The notes below the pieces were generated by a model that worked only from the letters and a program-made list of their open reading frames with translations, was not told the DNA's origin and did not search any database. Shown here in pieces: positions 45,501 through 55,265 of a stretch of DNA of 64,000 bases (positions within the stretch are counted from its first letter, which is position 1; the number at the start of each line of letters is the position of its first letter). The stretch lies in the NCBI RefSeq assembly GCF_034119865.1, contig NZ_CP139421.1, positions 4,194,501 to 4,258,500 on the forward strand, in the 5' to 3' direction. The stretch comes from Algoriphagus sp. NG3 (lineage in GTDB: Bacteria > Bacteroidota > Bacteroidia > Cytophagales > Cyclobacteriaceae). The translations under genes were made by a program, and so were the position numbers.

Positions 45501-48269
45501 CTATTCAAACAAGTCAAACTTCAACCCAAAGTTAAATCTGGCATTATAATACTCAGCTTGCATAGTCCGTGATCTTATGCCTTGATAGTATCTCAGCGGC
45601 TGATTGGTCAAATTGTTTCCTTCAAGGAAAACCCGCCACTTTGGGGTAATCGCATAGGAAGCGTTCACATCCAAAAATGTCTGCTTGTCGTAATAGCGAT
45701 CTTCAAATGACTCACCGCCCAATTCGTCCAAGTAATCTGAGGCATAGTTCAATGATACTCTCATAACCAAGCGTTTGTTTTCGTACGACAAGGAGGCATT
45801 GAACATGTTATCTGCTGTCCCTGGCAATTCAATAGAATCATTTTCCCTGCCCTCAACTCCGTCTGTGGACGATTTGGTATAGGTATAGTTCAAATAGATC
45901 CCAAATCCTTTCCATATCTGGCGCTGAATAGATGCCTCCAAACCATAAACTTTTGCTGAACCACCATTCTCAGGTCTGGAATATTCCAGTCCAGATCCAA
46001 ATAAAGGATCTGTATAGCCTTGGGTGGTGATTGTATATACGAAGTCATCCAAGTTTTTATAAAAACCACCCAAGGAAATCAAGCCTATATTCTGAAAATA
46101 TTGCTCTCCCATCAAATCAAAATTCATGGAAGTTGTGGGCTTAAGATTTGGATTTCCTCGGGACAACTCCTCATCTTCAGGGCTAAACTCCGCATAGGGA
46201 ACCAAGTCGAAATAATTAGGCCTGGCTATGGTATTAGTCCACGCAAACCTCAAAACACTGTTTTGATTCCAATTATACTTTAGGTGCACACCGGGCATTA
46301 CATTAGTATAATTTTGCTCACCCTCAGCAGAAGAAAACTCTTCATTATCCAAGTCGAAAATATTTCCCACATAATCTATAGAAGTATGTTCCAGTCTCAC
46401 TCCTACTACGGCAGATAGTTTATCGGTAAACTGGTGATCTGCCATTACATATCCACCTGTAATATTCTCATTGGCTTTATAATTCCCAGGCACATATTCC
46501 CCTGGCTCATCCCCCTCTTCAAACAAACCGATATTCTTTAAATTCAAGCCGCCCAAATATTTTGGTGACATAAAATTGCCTACCTGATATTGAGAGCCTG
46601 CCAGAAAATCAGGATCAGAATAATCAGTATTCGGCACGGCCCCAATACTTTCACCAAATGCTTCCTCATCCAAGGGCTCATATGTGAAGAAGTTATTGTC
46701 ACGTTCTTTAGTTTTGCCTCTATATCTGGCTCCAAACTGAAGTATGCCTCTAGAGCTATAGGGCAATTTGAAATCAATTTTACCATTTAGATCACGGTCA
46801 AACGTATAGCCATATTGTTCTGAAAGCTCGTTAAACCCAATACCAAGATTGTCTGATGGATTTGTCAAATTTGCATAAGGCTGATCCGGATTGGAGACAT
46901 CTACAGTCACATCCTGATTTGAAGATCTAAAGGACACATATCGTTCAAAAGGCCTTTCTTCTGATGCTTTGGCATAAGTGGCAGACCAATCCATTTTCAA
47001 TTTATTGAACAGATGGCTACCCCCCAATGTGGCATTGTACACCCGCTGATCTTCCAGTCTTGCGGCCTTATTCCTATCACTGTCCACGCCTCCCTTGGTC
47101 TGATACTCTACCCGGCCTTTGGTCAGATATCTATCAGGACTGATCTCAGTGAAATCCCCTCCTTCAAATGACCGGTCAAGCTGACTTACCCTCATCCTGA
47201 ACCTATTTTCCCAATCATCCCGGTGATTATACATCCCGGAGAGGAACAGGGTATGATTGTCGTTGATATCATAGTCCAGAGCTAAGGTCGCAGATCTACG
47301 GACACGCTGAACTGTGTATTTTCTGATATCGAACTCTTCTAGCGCAGCTCCATTATCGTAATTTTTCCATACCGCCTCAATATTATCAGAACCAAAACGA
47401 TGGTTGCTGTATGATCCTGAAAATATCACACCCAGCTTATCATTAAGGAAACGGTTGCCGATAATCACCCCCCCGGTCCAAATCGGCTTATTGGAAAGCA
47501 AATTGACACCTGAAGCGGCTGTGCCAGAGACCCTCAGGGCATTTGGAGCCTGGCGGGTGACAAGGTTTACCGAACCACCTATCGCATCAGCATCCATACT
47601 TGGAAGAACCGCCTTATTGACCTCTATGGTCTGGATCATGTCCGAAGGTATCAGATCCATCTGTACGTTTCTATTATCTCCTTCTGCGGATGGAATCCTT
47701 TCACCATTCAAAGTCACCGAATTCAGATGGGGCGCCATTCCACGGATGATGATGTCCCTGGCTTCCCCCTGATCATTTTGCATGGTGACTCCTGGAATCC
47801 GCTTTAATGCATCACCAATATTCGCATCGGGAAATCTACCTATCTGATCAGAAGACACCACATTTGTAATATTTGCATTATTCTTCTGCTGGTTGAGTGC
47901 CTTGGCCTGGCCTTTTAAGCGGTCACCTATTACGACAAACTCCAAGCTTTCTATCGTTGTCTCACCCAATTTAAAATTCAAAGTAGATGTCTCCCCTTTC
48001 TCTATGGACACTTTATGGGTTACAGATCCATATCCTAAGTAGGAAACCTGAACCTCGTACGATCCTTCCTGAAGATCTACTATGGAATAATCTCCATTTT
48101 GATTGGTGACTGTACCTAGCGTAGTATTTTTCAAAATCACATTTGCGCCAGGTAAAGATAGATTTTCAGAATCTATCACACGTCCTTTCAAAACTCCTTG
48201 CCCTAGCACCTGATTGCCCAGGCAAAAAACAAGAAGCAATGTAAATGCACTAAGTAGTTGCTTTTTCAT
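45501..48269 (-). CDS. TonB-dependent outer-membrane receptor, phytase-linked
   Basis: 922 residues. Signal peptide (MKKQLLSAF, cut near VLGQ); N-terminal carboxypeptidase-like regulatory domain (about 25-105, VLKGRVIDSENLSLPGANV); plug domain (about 125-240, with IGDALKRIPGVTMQNDQGE and IIIRGM); then a barrel ending in a typical aromatic C-terminus (FGLKFDLFE). It is not a SusC-type protein (no SusD partner gene). It lies 17 nt after the phytase gene on the same strand and is almost certainly cotranscribed. Import of inositol phosphate, released phosphate compounds or a metal complex is inferred from that partner; the ligand is unknown. Confidence 0.93.
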   Translation of the reverse strand: MKKQLLSAFTLLLVFCLGNQVLGQGVLKGRVIDSENLSLPGANVILKNTTLGTVTNQNGDYSIVDLQEGSYEVQVSYLGYGSVTHKVSIEKGETSTLNFKLGETTIESLEFVVIGDRLKGQAKALNQQKNNANITNVVSSDQIGRFPDANIGDALKRIPGVTMQNDQGEARDIIIRGMAPHLNSVTLNGERIPSAEGDNRNVQMDLIPSDMIQTIEVNKAVLPSMDADAIGGSVNLVTRQAPNALRVSGTAASGVNLLSNKPIWTGGVIIGNRFLNDKLGVIFSGSYSNHRFGSDNIEAVWKNYDNGAALEEFDIRKYTVQRVRRSATLALDYDINDNHTLFLSGMYNHRDDWENRFRMRVSQLDRSFEGGDFTEISPDRYLTKGRVEYQTKGGVDSDRNKAARLEDQRVYNATLGGSHLFNKLKMDWSATYAKASEERPFERYVSFRSSNQDVTVDVSNPDQPYANLTNPSDNLGIGFNELSEQYGYTFDRDLNGKIDFKLPYSSRGILQFGARYRGKTKERDNNFFTYEPLDEEAFGESIGAVPNTDYSDPDFLAGSQYQVGNFMSPKYLGGLNLKNIGLFEEGDEPGEYVPGNYKANENITGGYVMADHQFTDKLSAVVGVRLEHTSIDYVGNIFDLDNEEFSSAEGEQNYTNVMPGVHLKYNWNQNSVLRFAWTNTIARPNYFDLVPYAEFSPEDEELSRGNPNLKPTTSMNFDLMGEQYFQNIGLISLGGFYKNLDDFVYTITTQGYTDPLFGSGLEYSRPENGGSAKVYGLEASIQRQIWKGFGIYLNYTYTKSSTDGVEGRENDSIELPGTADNMFNASLSYENKRLVMRVSLNYASDYLDELGGESFEDRYYDKQTFLDVNASYAITPKWRVFLEGNNLTNQPLRYYQGIRSRTMQAEYYNARFNFGLKFDLFE

Positions 48270-48286
48270 AAGTTAGGATTAAAAGA

Positions 48287-49372
48287 CTATTTTCTTGATT
48301 TTAAAATATCCCCAGCCATATCCTCCCATCGGTAGATCTGGAAGGTTTTGTCATCAGACATGGCCACAAAAAGGCCATGGGGAAAACTAGCTCCTAACGC
48401 CTGACTGATAGACTCTGATCCATCACTGGAAACCGTACTGGTTGCGATCTTGGTGATCAATACATGCTCATGAGGATTTGAAGCACTTCCTTCTCTTGGG
48501 AAAACATGGAAAAGGTCAGCTCCCTGATCAGAAACCAAGATATATCCTGTAGTATCATCCAGTTTGTAGATGGAAATACCTTCGTGATCGTCAGAAAACC
48601 CCTCCTGGGCAAAAAATGCCAGTTCTTCATTCCCTTTCTCAGGGTCAGCAAAGTATTTCTTTACGCCTACTCCTTCATCAGAATAGTAGATATACCCCAG
48701 TTCGGAATCTACGGCTATGGCTTCAATCTCTTTTTTGCCAGAGTAAGAGCCAAATTTTCTGACTAGGTTTAAGGTGATTTCACCATTCTGCCCCAGGATT
48801 TCATATTGCCACAAATAAGTCCCGTCAGTAGGGCCATTTTTTCTTCCTGCAATCACAAAATTCTTTCCGGTGGTTTTGTCTTGGAAAACAGCCACACCCA
48901 TTAAATCCCTATAGTCTGGGCCAGTTTCACCTTGATAGACTTCTATACCTCCAGCATTGATTTCATTCATATCCGGAAGGCTATAGAATCTTAACTTAGA
49001 AGTCATACGCTCGCCTGTGACCGCAAAGTCAACTATACGGTCTCCCAGATCCAGGCCGTAGCCCACATCCACATTATTTGGACGCTGAATATCCCGGACA
49101 ATAAGTGAGTCAATGGCATTCCCCCTCAGATCAAACACATATAATGCTCCATCTGCATCCTTATCAGTACCAATGATGAGGCTTTTGGCCGGGTCACTAG
49201 AGTTTACCCAGACAGCAGGATCATCAGTGTCGTGGACTACTGAATCTGTCACATACATTGGCTTTACCAAACTTTGCGATCCAGTTTCTACTTGTTGTTG
49301 GATTGGTTTGCTACAGGAACTAATGAAAAGTCCCATTGCAGTCAATCCATAAATCAGTCTGTTTGTTATCAT
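48287..49372 (-). CDS. 3-phytase, beta-propeller type, lipoprotein
   Basis: 361 residues. Lipobox FISSC (Cys near residue 20). The family motif DTDDPAVWVNSSDP is near residues 48-61, followed by GTDKDADGALYVFDLRG, RPNNVDVGYG, DYRDLMGVAVF and DDHEGISIYKL, the blade pattern of calcium-dependent beta-propeller phytases. It removes phosphate from phytate (myo-inositol hexakisphosphate) at the cell surface. Partner of the TonB receptor gene that follows, and of the HTH regulator upstream. Confidence 0.93.
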   Translation of the reverse strand: MITNRLIYGLTAMGLFISSCSKPIQQQVETGSQSLVKPMYVTDSVVHDTDDPAVWVNSSDPAKSLIIGTDKDADGALYVFDLRGNAIDSLIVRDIQRPNNVDVGYGLDLGDRIVDFAVTGERMTSKLRFYSLPDMNEINAGGIEVYQGETGPDYRDLMGVAVFQDKTTGKNFVIAGRKNGPTDGTYLWQYEILGQNGEITLNLVRKFGSYSGKKEIEAIAVDSELGYIYYSDEGVGVKKYFADPEKGNEELAFFAQEGFSDDHEGISIYKLDDTTGYILVSDQGADLFHVFPREGSASNPHEHVLITKIATSTVSSDGSESISQALGASFPHGLFVAMSDDKTFQIYRWEDMAGDILKSRK

Positions 49373-49565
49373 AAAATTTTGAGTGGTTTTGATGCTACAA
49401 TGTTAGCTTAGTCTGCAGCTAGAGACTAGAAATGCCTGTTATCAATTGGGCAACAACGAGGAATGCGACCGTTAACAAAACCTAAACAGAATCTCAAAAA
49501 ATGACCATAAAATACTGAAAACAAACTGCTTACACAATGTTAAAAAGAGATTAACAAATTGTAAA
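49373..49565. other. Intergenic region upstream of the phytase gene
   Basis: A/T-rich. TAACATTG, a one-mismatch form of the -7 box, occurs twice on the minus strand (near 49398 and 49540). No gene is seen. Regulatory sites for the adjacent HTH protein are plausible but not identifiable. Confidence 0.3.
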
Positions 49566-51209
49566 TCATATACAAAGCAGAAATTGCTGTAAACTATCCT
49601 CCTTTTGAAGATTCAATTTCTTCCGAAGTCTATAGCGGGAAATCCGAAGACTATCCATGGAGATCCCTAGCGACGAGGCGATCTCCTTTGAGCTTAGGTT
49701 TAGACGCATCAGACTTGCAAGTTTCATTTCGGCGGGGGTCAGACCTCCAGAACGGGCCTGAATCGTTACAAAGAAATCCTGATGAACCTTTTCAAATGTT
49801 TGTTTGAAATCATCCCAATCTGCATCATGAGAAAAATTGAAATCAATCTGTTTGATCAAGTTTCTGATCTTTTTCCTCTGTTCTTTCTGTTCTTCTTCCA
49901 GAATGCTTTTCAGTTTTGACTGGATATCTTCCAGCATCCGGTTTTTATCAATGACGTGAAGTGTTTGGGCAGTAAGGGATTTTGAATGAGCCTGATCTTC
50001 AGTATCCATTTTTAATTCCAACAATCTGAGATTTTCCTTCTCGGTAGTGATCAGCTGCTCCTTCACCAGTAGAAGTTCCTCCTGACGCTGTAGTAGTTCT
50101 TTATTTCCCCTTATTTTGAGCTTTTGCCTATTGAACACCACCCAGCTTAGAGCAATCAAAAGAATCACTAAAGTCAGTAGCAACCATCTCATTCTTGTAT
50201 CAAAATTCCGGGCTTGCTCCAGCTCCTTGATCTGTTGATTTTTGGTAAAGAGATTGTATTGAGCTTCCTGAATAGCCAGCTGTCGGGTGGATTCTTCAGA
50301 ATAAACCAGATCACTAAGTCTGCGGCTTTGCTCAAGGAAATGGAAAGCATCTTCAAATTCTCCTAATGCTGCATATGCCTTGGAAACATCTACTATTGCG
50401 GATTTCTGCTGATAAATCATACCCAGCCTCTCACTCATCTCGGCCGCTTTGGTAGAGAACTCTAATCCCCTTCTAACTTCACCTGTCTTCCGAAACACAT
50501 CGCCTAGATTGTTTAGATTTCCTATCACTCTTAGGCTATCGCCTAATTCAGAATTCAGCAGAAATGCTTTATGGAAATTAGAATAGGCTGAATCGTATTT
50601 TTCCAGGTCTTCATATATGCTACCAATATTTTCGCGCACAAAAGCAATTTGAGACTTCATCCCCAAAGACTCAAAAAGACGAAGCGATTCACCCTGATAC
50701 TCCAAAGCCCTTGAATATTCCCCGCTTTTTTCAAACATCCCACCAATAAAGCTCTTGGTTTCTGCCTCACCTGCTTCATCTCTAATTTCTTCATAGATCT
50801 TCAAGGCATTTTCATGCCTCTGAAGGGCACTTTCAGAGCTCTTCAATTTGTAATAAACCTCTCCAAGTACATTGTTTACTTGGGCAAGCAACTTCTTGTT
50901 CCCGCTTTTTTCAAAGATATGTTCAGCTTCATAAAGTGCTTCAGTGGCATCCTGAAACATCCCAAATTGAAAAAGTATATAGCCCCGGAGCAGCTGACAC
51001 TGACCGGTAAAGGAGTCTTCCTCAGCCGATCTGCTTTTCTCCAATAGCTCGCTGGCGAGTATAAAGGCGGATTCCGGGGCGCTTTTGGAAACGATCCACG
51101 CAGAATCAAGAGCTGCAACTGAAGATTGGGAGATTTGTGCCAAAGAGGCAACCGATAAAAAACAAACAAGAATTAAAGCAAAACCATAGATATGTATCAG
51201 ACCTTTCAT
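49566..51209 (-). CDS. TPR-containing membrane protein with C-terminal LuxR-type HTH
   Basis: 547 residues from the ATG at 51209; the frame upstream starts with TTG. Signal sequence, then about eight TPR-like repeats (residues 60-330, for example ALEYQGESLRLFESLGMKSQ), a membrane helix (about 345-365, WLLLTLVILLIALSWVVF), a coiled coil, and a C-terminal HTH: LTPAEMKLASLMRLNLSSKEIASSLGISMDSLRISRYRLRKKL. This arrangement is a common Bacteroidota type of membrane-tethered transcription factor. It is on the same strand directly upstream of the phytase-receptor pair, so it may regulate them. Signal unknown. Confidence 0.88.
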   Translation of the reverse strand: MKGLIHIYGFALILVCFLSVASLAQISQSSVAALDSAWIVSKSAPESAFILASELLEKSRSAEEDSFTGQCQLLRGYILFQFGMFQDATEALYEAEHIFEKSGNKKLLAQVNNVLGEVYYKLKSSESALQRHENALKIYEEIRDEAGEAETKSFIGGMFEKSGEYSRALEYQGESLRLFESLGMKSQIAFVRENIGSIYEDLEKYDSAYSNFHKAFLLNSELGDSLRVIGNLNNLGDVFRKTGEVRRGLEFSTKAAEMSERLGMIYQQKSAIVDVSKAYAALGEFEDAFHFLEQSRRLSDLVYSEESTRQLAIQEAQYNLFTKNQQIKELEQARNFDTRMRWLLLTLVILLIALSWVVFNRQKLKIRGNKELLQRQEELLLVKEQLITTEKENLRLLELKMDTEDQAHSKSLTAQTLHVIDKNRMLEDIQSKLKSILEEEQKEQRKKIRNLIKQIDFNFSHDADWDDFKQTFEKVHQDFFVTIQARSGGLTPAEMKLASLMRLNLSSKEIASSLGISMDSLRISRYRLRKKLNLQKEDSLQQFLLCI

Positions 51210-51412
51210 AACCAACAAAGATCAATAATACAGACGCTAGAGCTGTTAAGAAAAGGTTGTGATACAATTAATTTTCACTTGGAATATCACGTTCGATTTT
51301 CAAAAAAAGATCATGAATCCCTCATCATTTCATCTCAGATTTCAAGTAAGCTTGACTTTAAATTCAACTTGAGTTTTTGCTGGAATCTTATTTTTAGATA
51401 GAAAATCATTCT

Positions 51413-52117
51413 ATGAAAAAGAAGAAATACTCGGCTCCCGTTTTTGCGTTTTTGTATTACCAACTACTCATCATTCTACTTGTACTTTTGCTTCGAGAAG
51501 AAAAAGGAAGTGTGGAATTAGCTATGAACAACTACCACCATTGGACAGCTGATTATTTCTTCAAAAACATCACCCATCTAGGAGACGGAATTGTTCTGGC
51601 TGTCCCAATTTCACTTTTGCTGTTTGTCCGCTACAGCCATGCGATTTTACTTTTCACAGCAACCTTAATCCATTTGGTTATAATCACTCTGGGAAAAAGA
51701 ATTCTATTTCCAGGGATGCCTAGGCCGGCCGAATATCTCAAATACGTAGATTTCCACACAGTCCCCGGAGTAGATATCCATCATTGGAACAGCTTTCCTT
51801 CCGGCCACACAGCCACCGCGTTTATGCTTGCCTGCGTTTTTGCTATGATATTTTCCAAGAAGGGCTCCATACAGTTATTTTTATTGTGCCTGGCCGGGTT
51901 AATCGGCTTCAGTAGAGTTTATCTGATGCAACATTTTTATATGGACGTACTCGCTGGATCTCTCGTGGGCGTGTGGTCAGCTTTTGCGGCGAGATGGGTA
52001 ACACTCAGCTATTTCTCTGCCAAGAAGTATAAACGGAGTCTTTATCCTAAACGAAAAGTCAGCTTACAGGAATTGACGGTGTCACAGGCAGTTCTCCAGA
52101 ATTCCAGAGCTACTTAG
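51413..52117 (+). CDS. PAP2-family membrane phosphatase
   Basis: 234 residues with about six helices. The PAP2 signatures are KRILFPGMPRP, PSGHTATAF (catalytic His), and SRVYLMQHFYMDVLAG (SR-x5-H-x3-D). It removes phosphate from lipid or soluble phosphate esters at the membrane, such as phosphatidic acid, undecaprenyl diphosphate or phosphatidylglycerophosphate. Divergent from the HTH gene. Its stop TAG is made at the junction with an inserted element (T from the flank, AG from the element). Confidence 0.92.
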   Translation: MKKKKYSAPVFAFLYYQLLIILLVLLLREEKGSVELAMNNYHHWTADYFFKNITHLGDGIVLAVPISLLLFVRYSHAILLFTATLIHLVIITLGKRILFPGMPRPAEYLKYVDFHTVPGVDIHHWNSFPSGHTATAFMLACVFAMIFSKKGSIQLFLLCLAGLIGFSRVYLMQHFYMDVLAGSLVGVWSAFAARWVTLSYFSAKKYKRSLYPKRKVSLQELTVSQAVLQNSRAT

Positions 52118-52313
52118 GGCTTGCTGAAAAAGTCTCAGGCATGCTAGGCCTGCCTACCCGACAGGCAGGTTCTAGGCGGCTGAGTGAAGATGTATGCTTA
52201 TACTTCGAATGAGGCTAACGTAAAAGATGGTATGGCTGAGGCTAGCATGAAAAATGAGCTAATCAGTCAAGATGATAGCTTATAATTTATTTTTGCGTTT
52301 TTCAGCATGCCCT
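52116..52313. mobile_element. 198-bp MITE-like element with terminal inverted repeats and 4-bp target duplication
   Basis: Left end AGGGCTTGCTGAAAAA (52116-52131) and right end, read inward on the minus strand, AGGGCATGCTGAAAAA (52298-52313): 15 of 16 identical. Both sides carry the direct repeat ACTT (52112-52115 and 52314-52317). Inside lies a hairpin CTGCCT-ACCCGAC-AGGCAG (52150-52168). No transposase frame, so it would be moved in trans. It lies exactly between two convergent genes. Confidence 0.8.
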
Positions 52314-53868
52314 ACTTAATCCGCAGCAAAACAGTAGTAGGTTTTTCAAACAAATCCCGCCCCTCAAAAATCACATCGTATGAGTACCCAAGTTTTACAA
52401 ACTCCTCCATATTCCCCTTTCTTAAGATTACGATACCCTCCTTTGGTTTGTCATCAAGCTTTTGTAGATCCACGATTGTTTTCTTTACTAAAAACACAAA
52501 AGAAGGATTGAACTCTCCAAAGTGATAAAAATCCAACTCTGAAAGCTCTGAAGCCTCTGATGCAATCACCGGATTCCTGTTATCCAACACTGGAAATGCC
52601 CAGATTAAGAAAATCAGGCTCACCGTCAAAAAACCTATGCAAAGACTTACATAATGGCTTCTCCATCTTCCCAGGAACCAATAGTATAAGCTTACTATTC
52701 CTATACCACTGCCTACAAGAAAATACCATCCTGCATAGGCACTGTCTGAATAAGTAGCATCTCCCCTAAGTCCGAAATATACTGCGATCGGCAAACTGAT
52801 TAAAACCAAAAGGGAGATAAGCCCTCCCCATCTCACCTGCTTCCATCCTCCTGGCCGGGCAATCACCCAACCGATCATGATGGCTAAAAACGGATAAGCT
52901 GGCGCAGTATAGTTTGGCAATTTGGTACCCGATAACATAAAAAACATAATTGTAAGAGCAGAGAAAATCAGGGAAATTTTCACCAAAGTAGGTGCATTGG
53001 CATAAGTGAGTACTGACCTCCATGAGGCTACCAAAACCATCGAACCGGGCATCATTCCCACCAACACAAAGAGTAATGTAAGGTGAAAACCTCCCCCATG
53101 ACCCTCCATAGGTGATGCAAAACGGCTGACATTATGCTTGAAAAAAAATTCCTGTACCCAAACCCCATCCGTTTTCCACGCAATAAGAAGGTACCAGGGA
53201 AGTGATACAAGCAGGAAAATAAGTATAGCAAAAGGATCCAAGACGAATTTGAAATCCCTCCAGAATCCCCCTTTTTGGAATAATATAAAGAGCACTATTG
53301 TACCTACTATAAGAACAATTGCAACCGGGCCTTTGCTTAGCACGGCAAGCCCCAACACTAACCCCATCCATCTTAACCATGTTTTTCTAAGACGATTACC
53401 TTCCCAAAACCTAGTGAAACACAATAATGAGGCTGTAAGAAAGAAAATCAGAAATGGATCTGGTACTGCCAAATGAAACTGGATAACCCAATGAACAGAG
53501 GCGAGCAGAGCGAAGCCTGAAACCAATCCGGCCTCTATTCCGAACTTCCGCTTCATTGTAAAAAAAACCATGCATATAGTCCACCAGCCCATCAACGCAG
53601 GAAAAAACCGTGCAGCGAAAGGAGTAATCTCAAATAGCTCGTATGCCAACCCGAAAAAATAATAATGGAGCGGCGGCTTGTCATATCTGGGAAGTCCATT
53701 GAAAGTAGGCAAAACCCATTCAGAAGTCTGCCACATTTCCATCGCAGCGCTTGCATTCTTGGCTTCGTCCAGAATATATATGCTTAGATTTCCTATCTGG
53801 GCAAAATGAACAAAGAAGGCAGCAAGCAGAAAAATAACTGATATCCAGATGTGCTCGATTTTCTTCAT
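52312..53868 (-). CDS. ArnT/PMT-like membrane glycosyltransferase (GT39/GT83 type)
   Basis: 518 residues from the ATG at 53868 (MKKIEHIW); the frame upstream is spacer. About eleven helices. The first periplasmic loop has the catalytic-type Asp-Glu in ILDEAKNASAAMEMW and FNGLPRYDKPPLHYYFFG, the pattern of ArnT and related polyprenyl-phosphate-sugar transferases. It probably transfers a sugar from a lipid carrier to lipid A, a protein or another lipid; donor and acceptor are unknown. Its stop codon TAG is formed at the junction with the MITE-like element. Confidence 0.88.
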   Translation of the reverse strand: MKKIEHIWISVIFLLAAFFVHFAQIGNLSIYILDEAKNASAAMEMWQTSEWVLPTFNGLPRYDKPPLHYYFFGLAYELFEITPFAARFFPALMGWWTICMVFFTMKRKFGIEAGLVSGFALLASVHWVIQFHLAVPDPFLIFFLTASLLCFTRFWEGNRLRKTWLRWMGLVLGLAVLSKGPVAIVLIVGTIVLFILFQKGGFWRDFKFVLDPFAILIFLLVSLPWYLLIAWKTDGVWVQEFFFKHNVSRFASPMEGHGGGFHLTLLFVLVGMMPGSMVLVASWRSVLTYANAPTLVKISLIFSALTIMFFMLSGTKLPNYTAPAYPFLAIMIGWVIARPGGWKQVRWGGLISLLVLISLPIAVYFGLRGDATYSDSAYAGWYFLVGSGIGIVSLYYWFLGRWRSHYVSLCIGFLTVSLIFLIWAFPVLDNRNPVIASEASELSELDFYHFGEFNPSFVFLVKKTIVDLQKLDDKPKEGIVILRKGNMEEFVKLGYSYDVIFEGRDLFEKPTTVLLRIK

Positions 53869-54209
53869 TAGAGTAAATAAACATTGAATAAATGCCAGAT
53901 ATGTCAAGTTTAGATTAAGGATATATTAGCTTTTAAGATTATCCGAAATGATGCCAGCAAAGATATTTCCCGTGCATAGCCAGTCTGAAGACTGATACTT
54001 CGGCCTCGCTCAGTAAAATTGACGATATTCCGAAGCTCATACTACTTTAGTCTCTTTACAGGGAGGAAAACAAAAATTCTTTTCAAAGTATACGCTTGGG
54101 GAAAAACCAAAGCATCTTCCTTCTCCAAAGCTAAAGCCAGAAGACTGTTACGAACAAGACAGATTTTTACTACAGACAATCCCATTGGTTTTCTTTATCT
54201 TCAAAGCTT
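53869..54209. repeat. Intergenic region with a second copy of the CAGTCTGAAGACTG palindrome
   Basis: CAGTCT-GA-AGACTG at 53981-53994 repeats the palindrome at 29119-29132, in both cases after GCATAG. The rest of the gap shows no gene and no clear promoter. Confidence 0.55.
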
Positions 54210-55265
54210 ATGGAGGAGCAAACCATTTCGTTGGAGGAATACTGGGATCTAAAAAATCAATATCCGTTGATAGATGCGCGAAGTGAAGGTGAATTTGCCC
54301 AAAGCCATATTCCCGGGGCGGTGAATATTCCCATTCTGAACAATCAGGAAAGAATAGAAGTAGGCACCTTGTATAAAGACCAAGGTTCTGAAGAAGCTAC
54401 TATTAAAGGGTTTGAACTGGTTGGGCCTCGATTTCATTTGATTCTCAAAGAGACCCTAAATAGATTCCCAGAAAAGAAAATTATACTCTATTGCTGGCGA
54501 GGAGGAATGCGAAGCCAAATCCTGTCATGGCTGTTGACTATGGTCGGATTCGAAGTATATAGACTAAAAGGAGGCTACAAAACTTACCGGACTTATACTT
54601 ATGAACTGGTCAGAAAACAATGGGATTTCATCGTTTTAGGGGGAAAAACCGGAACAGGAAAAACACATCTCCTAAAAAAAATGCAGGAGAAGGGCGAGCA
54701 GGTTATAGATCTGGAGGGACTGGCTAAACACAAAGGTTCTTCATTTGGAGCAATAGGTCAACCAGCTCAACCCACAGTAGAACAGTTTGAAAATAAGCTG
54801 GCCGAAGAGCTCCGAAAACTCGATCCTGAAAAGCCTATATGGGTAGAAAATGAAAGCAGAAAAATCGGAAGAGTGATTCTTCCTGACCTGTTCTACCAGC
54901 AGATGCTGAGAGCACCATTAATAGATGTGATAAAATCAGAAAAAGAGCGCACACTGCTGATAAAGGAAGAATATGCCAGGCTACCCACTGATGACTTAAT
55001 ATTTGCTGTATTAAGGTTGAAAAAGCGGTTGGGTGGACTTCGGACTTCCCAAGCTATAGAGGCCATAGTAGAGGGGAATCATGAAGCATGGATTTCCAAT
55101 TTACTGGTTTACTACGATAAAGCTTACACGTTTGATTTAGACAAACATGCCGATGATAATATCCTTAGACTAGACCTTACAGGTCTATCCTCCGATACAT
55201 CTATCCAAAAATTACTGGAAACAAAACATCAAATCCATGGAAAGCACTCCCAAACGTCTGACTGA
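54210..55265 (+). CDS. mnmH: tRNA 2-selenouridine synthase (SelU/MnmH)
   Basis: 351 residues: an N-terminal rhodanese domain (about 1-130) with DARSEGEFAQSHIPGAVNIP and active-site Cys in YCWRGGMRSQ, then a P-loop domain with GGKTGTGKTHLL near residue 147. It replaces sulfur of 2-thiouridine at the wobble base of certain tRNAs by selenium from selenophosphate, through a geranylated intermediate. It overlaps selD by 29 nt, the enzyme that makes selenophosphate. Confidence 0.94.
   Translation: MEEQTISLEEYWDLKNQYPLIDARSEGEFAQSHIPGAVNIPILNNQERIEVGTLYKDQGSEEATIKGFELVGPRFHLILKETLNRFPEKKIILYCWRGGMRSQILSWLLTMVGFEVYRLKGGYKTYRTYTYELVRKQWDFIVLGGKTGTGKTHLLKKMQEKGEQVIDLEGLAKHKGSSFGAIGQPAQPTVEQFENKLAEELRKLDPEKPIWVENESRKIGRVILPDLFYQQMLRAPLIDVIKSEKERTLLIKEEYARLPTDDLIFAVLRLKKRLGGLRTSQAIEAIVEGNHEAWISNLLVYYDKAYTFDLDKHADDNILRLDLTGLSSDTSIQKLLETKHQIHGKHSQTSD

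Noticed and set aside
45501..48269. SusC-type polysaccharide utilisation receptor
   Set aside because: No SusD-like gene adjacent; the partner is a phytase, so a polysaccharide locus is not supported.
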